From contig CAJOQF010000129.1 in NCBI GenBank assembly GCA_905236295.1, forward strand, positions 1 through 20,740: DNA of 20,740 nt, given 5' to 3'. The translations under genes and the position numbers were made by a program. Each line of letters begins with the position of its first letter. Within the stretch, counting starts at the first letter, position 1. A model generated the notes under the pieces. It was not told the DNA's origin. It saw nothing but the letters and a program-made list of their open reading frames with translations, and made no database searches. The stretch is from an uncultured Eubacterium sp. GTDB lineage: Bacteria; Bacillota; Clostridia; Lachnospirales; Lachnospiraceae. Below, in pieces: positions 7,522-14,996 of this stretch.

Positions 7522-8744
7522 CAATCTTTTCCTCCATTCTCGTAAGACTTCTCCCAAATCTCGGAGTATACCGAGAGAGGTTCATCCGTAACAAGGCACA
7601 TAAGCACAAACGCCTCATAGGGATTTACCGGATAAATCTCCATCATATCACATTCTCTTAAGAGCTCATTTATGGCATCCACATACTGCAGATATCTCTC
7701 CGCCGGCCAATCCGGCTCCACTTCAACCGCATACACGAAGAACAGAAGTGTAATAAGATCAAATCTCTCAACACGCTGCTTGCCCTTTAGTATACTGTCA
7801 ATTCTCTGTCTGCTCATCCTCTTTAATGAGAACTGCTTTGCCAGAAGGCTTGCCGACATTTTCTGCAGATTGCCCGTGCTGCCCGTAGGTATGCCGGAGC
7901 ACAGTATCTTTTCGATGTCTCCAGGCGCTATCTCAGCCGCAGTCCACACATGGGCATGATCCTTCTGTATATCGGTAAAATCATATTTATTGTAGATGTC
8001 CGCAACCACTCGTCTTGAATCATCATATAACTTTTTAAATGTTTCTGCCAGAGTTTTTGACTTTTCCTCGATAACGTTGAAAAGCTTTAACCCCTGGACA
8101 TAAAATCTGAGAGTTTCCTCATCACAGAGCTTGTTTTTCGGATCGGATTTTATCTCGATCCATCTCTCCCCGTCCAGATCTCCGGCAGGTTTGATGTCGT
8201 CCAGCTCATCCATCAACTGTTTTACCTTGTCGTAGTGCAGGTGGTTCTTAAAAGCGTAAAAAAAACACAGCTCCTCGATATCTCCGAAGTCGAAGTCCTC
8301 CTCCTTTATTACCTTGGTGAGGAACTCAGAAACAGTGTTGTCATCCATTCCAAGTCCAAAGCCAAGCACAAATATGGTCTGTCTCCTGACGGTCTCGCGA
8401 GAGAGCCAGTCCTTTATGATCGCCGACCACTTCTTTACGGTGGAAGTAAACGAGTGCGGAGCCTCATTTTTCTCAAACTCCTCGTCTATGATCCTCGCAT
8501 ACTCCGAATCAGGCGTCTCTCTGAATGAGACTCCCAAATGGTAGGTGGCAAACAGATACCGCTTTAGGTAATCGTTGAAGTTTACTATCTCCATTCCCTC
8601 CGAGAGATACTTGAATATCATATCCGCATCCTCGGATCTGAAGTTGTCCGCATCCATTACATGATACATTCCCTGTACGGCTCTTCTCGTAAAGTCGAAA
8701 TCCCTGATCGTTTTGGATGCATCAAAATCAAGCCAATTGTCCAT
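7521..8744 (-). CDS. Unrecognised 407-residue helical protein linked to PASTA kinase
   Basis: 407 residues, soluble, no signal peptide or membrane segment; I do not recognise a named family. It opens with MDNWLDFDASKTIRDF and a mainly helical N-terminal 110 residues. Two later stretches resemble each other in layout: about 118-170 (RRQTIFVLGFGLGMDDNTVSE, then an aromatic-rich helix) and about 298-393 (a helix-turn-helix-like LLAKQFSLKRMSRQRIDSIL, then DLITLLFFVYAVEV and NPYEAFVLMC). That suggests two divergent copies of a helical, perhaps HTH-like, module separated by a charged middle part. The start is ATG 8744 with GGGGAG five bases upstream; a GTG at 8750 is in frame but overlaps the kinase stop. 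It is sandwiched between the kinase and ireB with near-zero spacing, so it is probably a kinase substrate, partner or output regulator (inference). Confidence 0.6.
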   Translation of the reverse strand: MDNWLDFDASKTIRDFDFTRRAVQGMYHVMDADNFRSEDADMIFKYLSEGMEIVNFNDYLKRYLFATYHLGVSFRETPDSEYARIIDEEFEKNEAPHSFTSTVKKWSAIIKDWLSRETVRRQTIFVLGFGLGMDDNTVSEFLTKVIKEEDFDFGDIEELCFFYAFKNHLHYDKVKQLMDELDDIKPAGDLDGERWIEIKSDPKNKLCDEETLRFYVQGLKLFNVIEEKSKTLAETFKKLYDDSRRVVADIYNKYDFTDIQKDHAHVWTAAEIAPGDIEKILCSGIPTGSTGNLQKMSASLLAKQFSLKRMSRQRIDSILKGKQRVERFDLITLLFFVYAVEVEPDWPAERYLQYVDAINELLRECDMMEIYPVNPYEAFVLMCLVTDEPLSVYSEIWEKSYENGGKD

Positions 8745-8746
8745 AA

Positions 8747-10576
8747 TCACTCCCCATCCACAGGTTTATCGTCACCCATGGTAAATTCCGCACTGTGGTC
8801 GCTTGATGACGAACCACCCGAGCCTCCCTGCGATGAACCGGAACTTCCTCCGGATTGAGACGGTGCGGTCTGCGTCACTTCTTTTCCCTTGCTGACTACT
8901 ATACTTATTGTGGTGCCGGAAGCAACATTCTTGCCGGCTTCTATGCTCTGGCTGATCACCTTGCCGCTCTCAACTGTGTCGGAATACTCCTCGGTCGAAT
9001 TGAATCCAAGTCCGACTTCATCGAGCAGCTCTATCGCATTTTCAAGGCTCTTCCCGACAAGAGACGGCATCAAAACCTTGTCTGAGCCGAGGCTTATCAC
9101 CACCGAGATCTCAGATCCCGACTGAACCTTCTCGTCAGAGGCAGGTATCTGTCGGATGACATTGCCTTTTTCTACATCATCACTGTACTCGGAAGATATT
9201 ACAGTGCATGTGAATCCTTCCGTCTCGGCAACCTTTATGGCCTCCTCCCGCGACAATCCCTCAAGTTTCGGCGGCGATACAAGCTTGCCCGCGCTCACAA
9301 CAACATCAACCTTGGTCTTCTTTCTGACTTTGACACCCTTTTCGATATTCTGGGATATGATATAACCTTCATCAAGCTTCTCATCATACTCAGTGCCCTT
9401 TATCTCGAGCTCGAGCCCGCTCTCCTCAAGCTGTGCGAGAGCTTCCTCCTCGGTCTTTCCATAAAGATCCGGAACGGTCGCATACGCCATCCTGCCGTAT
9501 CCCAGGATTCCAAACGCCACCAGCGCCGCCGCTATGATGACCGCGATCAGGATAACCGGCTTTTTCGAAGAAGTCTTTGCAGCCGGCTTTGGCATTATGG
9601 TGTCCTCGCCGTCAAGGAAGCTTCCGATCTCTATCATATCATCGGTTTTGTCCTGCTCATTTTCAAGAAATTCCAAGACGCCCTCGAGCGCCTCTTTAAA
9701 CTCGGTTGCTGACGAAAAACGGTTCTGCGGCTCATATTCACACGCCTTAAGCACTATCTCTCCAAGCTTCGGATCAGCGTCATCCGGCAATCCGAACTCC
9801 TTGCCGCTCATTCTCAGCACATTGGCATTTATCCTGTCGGAATAGGTAAGCTTCGCAGGGTACGCCGGAAGATGAGGCCCTCTGCCGTGGTTTAGCAGGG
9901 TGTAGAGAACTATTCCCAGAGAATAGATATCCGCAGTCTCGTCAAATGGCTTCTCTTTACATATCTCGGGAGCCATATATGCGTATGTACCCTGTTTCGG
10001 AATGCCGGGATGTCTTCCCTCTGCCTGACATGCGATACCGAAATCTCCGAGCTTATATCTGCCTATCTTGGAGACAAATATATTTTCGGGCTTTATATCC
10101 CTGTGGATTATCGCCTCTTTCTTGCAAACCTCAAGCGCCGTACAGATGTCTATACCCATCTTCACAATCTCTGTCGTCAATGGAGGATCATTCTTTATCA
10201 CATCAACAAGCGGAGTGAGATACTCCATCCTGATAAAGATGTCCCATCCAAACGGCTCCTCGCGTCTGACCACCTCATGATCCTCGTAGCTTACGATATT
10301 TGTATTGCCACGGAGGGCGGACATCAGAGCGAACTCATCCACGATGCAATTTACCATCTCCTCGAATACGCCAAATGCTTCTTCCGCATCCTTTGAGGAC
10401 TCGCGGATCTTGTTGTACTCGTCCTCATCTTTCGGTATGGAGATGACTTTGAGCGCAGAGATATACTCATGCCCAAACTCAGTCCTTGAAATCTTGTAGA
10501 CTTTGCCGTAGGCTCCCTCACCTATCTCCTGTTCAATTTTCCAGTCTTTGTATTTTGTTCCAACTGTTAAATCCAT
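8747..10576 (-). CDS. Transmembrane Ser/Thr protein kinase with three PASTA repeats
   Basis: 609 residues. The cytoplasmic kinase domain is at about 10-300: G-loop GEGAYGKV (19-26), Lys43 in ALKV, Glu81, HRDIKPEN with Asp160, DFG (178-180) and APE (202-204), so it should be active. A charged insert of about 30 residues (48-78) precedes the alpha-C glutamate. One membrane segment lies at about 340-360. Outside are three PASTA repeats (about 367-429, 433-495 and 499-563), then a Gly/Ser-rich tail. PASTA repeats in the PrkC/PknB/IreK family sense muropeptides or lipid II. Its ATG overlaps the stop of the upstream LRR gene (TAATG) with no Shine-Dalgarno, implying coupled translation. No PP2C phosphatase gene accompanies it, unlike the usual prkC operon, so this may be a second, specialised kinase. 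Confidence 0.9.
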   Translation of the reverse strand: MDLTVGTKYKDWKIEQEIGEGAYGKVYKISRTEFGHEYISALKVISIPKDEDEYNKIRESSKDAEEAFGVFEEMVNCIVDEFALMSALRGNTNIVSYEDHEVVRREEPFGWDIFIRMEYLTPLVDVIKNDPPLTTEIVKMGIDICTALEVCKKEAIIHRDIKPENIFVSKIGRYKLGDFGIACQAEGRHPGIPKQGTYAYMAPEICKEKPFDETADIYSLGIVLYTLLNHGRGPHLPAYPAKLTYSDRINANVLRMSGKEFGLPDDADPKLGEIVLKACEYEPQNRFSSATEFKEALEGVLEFLENEQDKTDDMIEIGSFLDGEDTIMPKPAAKTSSKKPVILIAVIIAAALVAFGILGYGRMAYATVPDLYGKTEEEALAQLEESGLELEIKGTEYDEKLDEGYIISQNIEKGVKVRKKTKVDVVVSAGKLVSPPKLEGLSREEAIKVAETEGFTCTVISSEYSDDVEKGNVIRQIPASDEKVQSGSEISVVISLGSDKVLMPSLVGKSLENAIELLDEVGLGFNSTEEYSDTVESGKVISQSIEAGKNVASGTTISIVVSKGKEVTQTAPSQSGGSSGSSQGGSGGSSSSDHSAEFTMGDDKPVDGE

Positions 10577-13254
10577 TATTTGTTATAAAAACTTCCGTAA
10601 TCCCAATCTCCGTAAATCTTCTTGCCGGAAGATGTCTTGTAACCACGTATACGAACGTGATACAGAGTCTTGTTCTTCAACACACCAAGATTTGCCTTGG
10701 TCGTATTCTTACCGTAGAAATATGTGGTCGCTTTTTTGGCATTGTTGCCGGCAAACACCTTGACCTGATATCCGGTCACTTTGCTGTCGCGCTTCCAATA
10801 AACATAAACATTACCCTCAGAGTCTCTTGTGATCTTGCTCTTAAACTTGACAACCTTCGGTCTGATGGTAAGCGTGACAACCTTGGTCGCCTTTTTGTAC
10901 TTGCTTGTCTTTTTAGCTGTCACTGTGATCTTTACCTTGCCGTAGCCGGTAAATGTCACCTTGCCCTTGGATGAAACCTTCGCGATCGTTTTGTCAGACG
11001 AAGCATATGTGATCGCACCTGTTCCGGTGGTAGTGCTCTTTAGCTGGAGACTTCCATCGGTGTAATCGTATGTGAGCGGGCTCTTGTATGTCTTATATGT
11101 TGTCTTGCCGCCTTTCGTGACGGTCTTATACTTCACCGTAAGTTTCTGAGAAACCATAGGTAAAACAGTAAGCTTAAGCGTCTTGCTCGCAGAGAGATAG
11201 TTGTCCGTCGCAGAAGCTTTTATGGTGATGGTGGAAGTACCGGCTGCAATCAGCTTTATCACTCCTGCAGATGAAACGGTCGCCACGCTGACATTGCTGC
11301 TTGCGAATGTAAGTTTTCCGTCTCCCGAAGTCTTCGCCTTGAGATTGACGGTTCCGGCGCCGAGGTATTTTTTTATGCTGCTTAAATAAGCCGCGCTTAT
11401 AGTCTGTGGCTTTTTTGAGACCTTGATAGTGTACTCTGCGATCGCATCCGCAGACACAACTCCACCCGTAGCTTCCGCTATGATGTTTGCCGTTCCCACC
11501 GACACAGGAGTTACAACTCCGGTCTTTGAATTGACCATGGCAACGCTTGTGTTGGATGATCTGAAGGCGATCTTGCCGTCACCCTCATATGTGTACGGAT
11601 TCACATAGCTGTCCGTCATATATACGGATGCGCTGTCGTTCTTGAATGTGATCGGATTTACATCCTTGCTTATCCCAAAAACTATGCTTCCGTTAGCTAC
11701 AACTTTTTCCGGAATATTGAGCGATGAAGAAGCCATGCCTGCCACAACACCCGTGAGATAGTAGGTAGGTATGGCTATATAGTATACCGTGACCCTTCCG
11801 GGGTTTGTAAGCTTCGGAGCTTCCTGCGTGCCTTTTTCGATAAAGTTGGACACAGTAAGTGCCTCTGTGGTGCTGTAATAGATCACAGCAGTACCTGTGG
11901 CGTTGACGGAAAGCTGATGCTCCTGTCCATCGTACTCCACCATGGTATCTTTTGCGTCAACCTTTGGTTTTACATAAATCTCACTCGTAGCGGTACCAAC
12001 CACAAACTGATCCGTCTTTGCGGAATTTGCAGTGAGAGTGATGTGTCCGGCTCTCTTTACCGTGACTACACCCGTGTTGGCATCTACAGTTGCCACCGGA
12101 GAGGCACTTGGCGCTCCGTCATCTGCAATTGTGTAGGTGATGGCACCGTTGGTGTAAGCTGTCAGCGGATTAGTGATCGTCATGGCTGACTCAAATGTCT
12201 TTACCATCTCCGGCTCAGCGAAAGCCATATTGGCTGTTCCCTGTCCAACCCAGTGAATGGTTCCGCCGTAATCCTTCTGCGCAGAATTCCACGCAGTTGC
12301 TCCCTGCGGGTATGCTGCCCAAAGGGTGTCGTTTGTGAATGACGAATACGGACTTGCAAATGTCGGCGGAACTACTCCGTCGAATATCACATACTCTAGC
12401 GATCTGCAGTCCATAAACGCATATGCTCCGATATGCGACACGCCTGCCGGTATCAGAAGATTCTTAATGCCTGAATAATAGAACGCGTAATCTCCTATCG
12501 TCCTCAGGCTCGATGGCAGATTTATCTGAACGAGCGCGCTACAGCTTTCAAACGAATTTGATCCGATTGAAGTGAGTGTCGCCGGAAGATTCACATCGTT
12601 GAGTGAGACGCATCCCGAAAAAACACCGGTCTGCAGTGATGCAAGTGTTCCCGTGATCTCAAGATACTTGAGAGATGAACAATACTGGAACGCATAGGTG
12701 CCGAGGTTGTTGAGCATGCTTCCAAGCTTTGCAGTCTCAAGTCCCGCACAGCCCTTAAAAGCTTGCGAACCTATATTTGTAACCTTGGATTCCGACAGAA
12801 CTATCTCCTTTAGTGAAGAGCAATCGTAGAAGGCCGAATTGCCAATATAGGACAGACCCGTGCCTGTATCAATAGCGGCAAGCTTGCTGCAATCGTAGAA
12901 GCAGCTGTCACCTATAGTCGTAAGTGAATCCGGCAAAACCACCGAGGCGAGCTTTTTGTAGCTTCTAAAAAGATTTGCCGACAATTCGGTGATACCCTCA
13001 GAGACTGTCAGCTTTGTGACATCAACATTGTAGGATGACAGATCAAAAGATGTGACTGTTCCGGTTCCGGAAACCAGCAATCCTCCATCGCTGTACAATG
13101 TCCACGCAGCGCTCGAACCGCAGGTTCCGCCTGCAACTACAGTCGCGTCATCAGCGCGCGCGATCATCTCCGTGCCTTTAAACGGAACAAACACAAGTAT
13201 TAAACATATAAATAAAGCGATAATTCTCTTAACGTGTACTGTATTCTCTCTCAT
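10576..13254 (-). CDS. Secreted BspA-type leucine-rich-repeat protein with Ig-like and FN3-like domains
   Basis: 892 residues. A signal peptide is clear: basic start, hydrophobic IIALFICLILVFVPF (11-25), likely cut after ARA near residue 34. About nine BspA/LRR_5 repeats of roughly 23 residues follow (about 80-292), with the recurring pattern IGxxAFxxCxxLxxIxLPxxL. Next come about four bacterial Ig-like (Big_2-type) domains to about 790, with SSN/SSD-x3-A-x-V motifs and VSVGTANI-like strands. A basic, Tyr-rich domain of fibronectin type III character closes the protein (VYVYWKRDSKVTGYQVKV). There is no LPXTG, S-layer or choline-binding motif, so it is released or held non-covalently. Such proteins act in adhesion or ligand binding. 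It leads the block containing the PASTA kinase and overlaps its start, so a sensing partnership is possible. Confidence 0.85.
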   Translation of the reverse strand: MRENTVHVKRIIALFICLILVFVPFKGTEMIARADDATVVAGGTCGSSAAWTLYSDGGLLVSGTGTVTSFDLSSYNVDVTKLTVSEGITELSANLFRSYKKLASVVLPDSLTTIGDSCFYDCSKLAAIDTGTGLSYIGNSAFYDCSSLKEIVLSESKVTNIGSQAFKGCAGLETAKLGSMLNNLGTYAFQYCSSLKYLEITGTLASLQTGVFSGCVSLNDVNLPATLTSIGSNSFESCSALVQINLPSSLRTIGDYAFYYSGIKNLLIPAGVSHIGAYAFMDCRSLEYVIFDGVVPPTFASPYSSFTNDTLWAAYPQGATAWNSAQKDYGGTIHWVGQGTANMAFAEPEMVKTFESAMTITNPLTAYTNGAITYTIADDGAPSASPVATVDANTGVVTVKRAGHITLTANSAKTDQFVVGTATSEIYVKPKVDAKDTMVEYDGQEHQLSVNATGTAVIYYSTTEALTVSNFIEKGTQEAPKLTNPGRVTVYYIAIPTYYLTGVVAGMASSSLNIPEKVVANGSIVFGISKDVNPITFKNDSASVYMTDSYVNPYTYEGDGKIAFRSSNTSVAMVNSKTGVVTPVSVGTANIIAEATGGVVSADAIAEYTIKVSKKPQTISAAYLSSIKKYLGAGTVNLKAKTSGDGKLTFASSNVSVATVSSAGVIKLIAAGTSTITIKASATDNYLSASKTLKLTVLPMVSQKLTVKYKTVTKGGKTTYKTYKSPLTYDYTDGSLQLKSTTTGTGAITYASSDKTIAKVSSKGKVTFTGYGKVKITVTAKKTSKYKKATKVVTLTIRPKVVKFKSKITRDSEGNVYVYWKRDSKVTGYQVKVFAGNNAKKATTYFYGKNTTKANLGVLKNKTLYHVRIRGYKTSSGKKIYGDWDYGSFYNK

Positions 13255-13274
13255 CAGCTATTACCTCAATCTTT

Positions 13275-13304
13275 AATATACCACAAAAGCACATTTAAAG
13301 TAAA
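13275..13304 (-). promoter_or_regulatory. Predicted promoter for the LRR protein-kinase block
   Basis: On the minus strand TTTACT (13304-13299) and TATATT (13280-13275) are 18 bases apart, with a TGn extended -10 (TGGTATATT). It lies about 20 bases upstream of the LRR gene start, leaving a short leader with GAGG. No stronger candidate was seen within the long run of genes downstream. Confidence 0.5.
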
Positions 13305-13354
13305 TGCTTGCGTTCATATTGAAGAGCTGCCCCAAAACCGCTGCAAACAGGCTG

Positions 13355-14644
13355 TTATTCCACAAAAACGGCGCCCTTCTCCATCTTGCGCACAAAACCT
13401 TCACAGATTGAATTCGCTTTTGAGTCAGCCGGAAGATAAGCCTTAATATATTCTTTTGTATATCCCTGCATGTAGTCCCTGCCGTCAATGCTCACCATTT
13501 CCTCGGACAGCACCGCCACCTCTTTGTCCAGATAATAAGAGATAAACTCCTCTTTCATCTCCTCGCCGAGAGCTATAAGTCGCGAGCTTCTCTCGCTTTT
13601 AACGGCGTTGGTCAGCATGTCTTTCATGGAAGCGGCCTTTGTTCCCTTTCTCGGGGAGAATTTAAACACATGGATCTCGTAAAAGCCTATCTCTTTTGCG
13701 AAATCGTAGGTGATCTGTGCATCTTCTTCCGTCTCCCCCGGAAATCCAACGATTATATCCGTTGTTAGTGCGGGATGGTCAAAGTATGATCTTATTATAT
13801 CACACTTCTTTTTGTACTCGTCAGCAGTATAGTGCCTGTTCATCGCCGCAAGGGTTTTATCACATCCGCTCTGAAGCGAGAGGTGGAAATGCGGGCACAA
13901 CTTCTTTACCTTCGAAAGCTCCGATACAAACTCCTCGGTTATGATCCCCGGCTCAAGGGAACTGAGTCTGATCCTTTCAATCCCCTCAATCTTTTCAAGT
14001 TCCTGTATAAGGGTGATGAGTTTTTCCCCGGTATCCTCTCCGAACGAGCTGACGTGAATCCCCGTCAGTACGATCTCCTTTGTGCCGGACTGCGCGAGAC
14101 GTCCAACTTCCTCAATGACATTCTTGGAGAGTCGGCTTCTGGCGCGTCCTCTTGCATAAGGTATCAGACAGTAGCTGCAAAAGCGGTTACATCCGTCCTG
14201 GATCTTTACAAAAGCCCTTGTATGCTCTCTTGTCGAAGAAAGATACATCTCCTCGTAATCCTTCTCTGTATCGATATCCGTCATGGCGCAGTACTCGTCC
14301 CTGTTCCCCTTAAACTCTTCAATCCTCTTTATAATCTCGCTCTTGTGGTTGTTCCCGATAAGGATATCAGCGCCCTTCGGATCCTTCGCAGCATCTTTGT
14401 CGAGCTGTACAAAGCATCCGCAGGCAACAACTATCGCCTCATCATTGTTCTTTCTGGCACGGTGGATCATCTGTCTCGATTTTGCATCGGCAGTGCCCGT
14501 CACTGTACATGTATTCACGACATAAACGTCGGCTTTCTCATCAAAATCAACTATTTCGTAACCTGCCTCCACAAGTAGCTGTTCCATGCTCTCAGTCTCA
14601 TAAGCATTAACCTTGCAACCAAGGTTCAACAACGCTGCTTTCAT
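13355..14644 (-). CDS. mtaB: tRNA t6A37 methylthiotransferase MtaB
   Basis: 429 residues from ATG 14644, which has GGAGG five bases upstream; a longer frame to 14704 would add 20 residues that do not fit the family. The start MKAALLNLGCKVNAYETESM is typical. Cys10, Cys46 (VVNTCTVTG) and Cys77 (GCFVQ) should bind the first 4Fe-4S cluster. The radical-SAM motif CNRFCSYC follows near residue 152, with PYARGRARSR. A C-terminal TRAM-like RNA-binding region completes it. MtaB adds a methylthio group to N6-threonylcarbamoyladenosine at tRNA position 37, producing ms2t6A. It is divergent from the HPr-like gene across 87 bases and 100 bases upstream of the LRR gene. No clear terminator follows. Confidence 0.9.
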   Translation of the reverse strand: MKAALLNLGCKVNAYETESMEQLLVEAGYEIVDFDEKADVYVVNTCTVTGTADAKSRQMIHRARKNNDEAIVVACGCFVQLDKDAAKDPKGADILIGNNHKSEIIKRIEEFKGNRDEYCAMTDIDTEKDYEEMYLSSTREHTRAFVKIQDGCNRFCSYCLIPYARGRARSRLSKNVIEEVGRLAQSGTKEIVLTGIHVSSFGEDTGEKLITLIQELEKIEGIERIRLSSLEPGIITEEFVSELSKVKKLCPHFHLSLQSGCDKTLAAMNRHYTADEYKKKCDIIRSYFDHPALTTDIIVGFPGETEEDAQITYDFAKEIGFYEIHVFKFSPRKGTKAASMKDMLTNAVKSERSSRLIALGEEMKEEFISYYLDKEVAVLSEEMVSIDGRDYMQGYTKEYIKAYLPADSKANSICEGFVRKMEKGAVFVE

Positions 14645-14671
14645 TTTATCCTCCACAAAAAAATAACCACC

Positions 14672-14700
14672 TTTACCTGTCAATTGTTTTATGCTATCAT
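14672..14700 (+). promoter_or_regulatory. Extended -10 promoter for the HPr-like gene
   Basis: TTTACC (14672-14677) and TATCAT (14695-14700) are 17 bases apart, and TGC precedes TATCAT as a TGn extended -10. The start codon follows 31 bases after the -10 box, with AAGGAGG between. This supports a plus-strand monocistronic gene inside an otherwise minus-strand region. Confidence 0.55.
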
Positions 14701-14731
14701 ACATTTAATCAGAAAAGGAGGTGTATTGCCT

Positions 14732-14962
14732 ATGACATCAGTACAGATTTCACTCAATTCCATCGACAAGGTCAAGACCTTTGTTAACACAATTTCCGAA
14801 TATGACTTTGATTTCGATATCATTTCAGGTCGCTACGTAATAGATGCAAAGTCCATCATGGGAATCTTCAGCCTTGATCTTTCAAAGCCGATCAACCTCT
14901 CCATCCACACGGATGACGCTGACGAGGTTCTCAAAAAAATCGACGAATATCTTGTTAAATAA
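14732..14962 (+). CDS. HPr-like protein lacking the phosphorylatable histidine
   Basis: 76 residues, HPr-sized. The second half matches HPr around the regulatory serine: RYVIDAKSIMGIFSLDL, with Ser41 where HPr has Ser46, and the final helix DADEVLKKIDEYL. The first half lacks the GLHARPA-type active site: the equivalent stretch is SLNSIDKVKTFVNTI, with no His or Arg. It therefore cannot carry phosphate between EI and EIIA like classical HPr, but might still be phosphorylated on the serine or bind CcpA-like or other partners (inference). The start is ATG 14732, nine bases after AAGGAGGT; an upstream in-frame ATG at 14684 lies within the promoter region. It is the only plus-strand gene here, with its own promoter and a strong terminator, and convergent with thiI. 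Confidence 0.8.
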   Translation: MTSVQISLNSIDKVKTFVNTISEYDFDFDIISGRYVIDAKSIMGIFSLDLSKPINLSIHTDDADEVLKKIDEYLVK

Positions 14963-14963
14963 C

Positions 14964-14996
14964 GGTTGAGGCATTATGCCTCAACCATTATTTTTT
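14964..14996 (+). terminator. Rho-independent terminator of the HPr-like gene, overlapping the thiI end
   Basis: A perfect 10-bp stem (GGTTGAGGCA at 14964-14973, TGCCTCAACC at 14977-14986) with a 3-base loop TTA is followed by a T-rich tract to 14996. It begins one base after the HPr-like stop. The loop TTA is the thiI stop codon read on the other strand, and the stem bases encode the last thiI residues. Confidence 0.9.

Noticed and set aside
13305..13354. Terminator after mtaB
   Set aside because: The GC-rich stretch contains direct GCAGC copies, not an inverted pair, and no stem followed by a T tract was found.
13832..14578. 248-residue plus-strand frame opposite mtaB
   Set aside because: It is antisense to mtaB, without any family resemblance.
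14678..14683. Perfect TTGACA (minus strand) as the mtaB -35 box
   Set aside because: No acceptable -10 hexamer lies 15-19 bases downstream, only a T-rich run, so I did not list a promoter, although mtaB must have one in this 87-base gap.
14645..14704. 20-residue N-terminal extension of MtaB
   Set aside because: The extension does not fit the family, and ATG 14644 has a well-spaced GGAGG.
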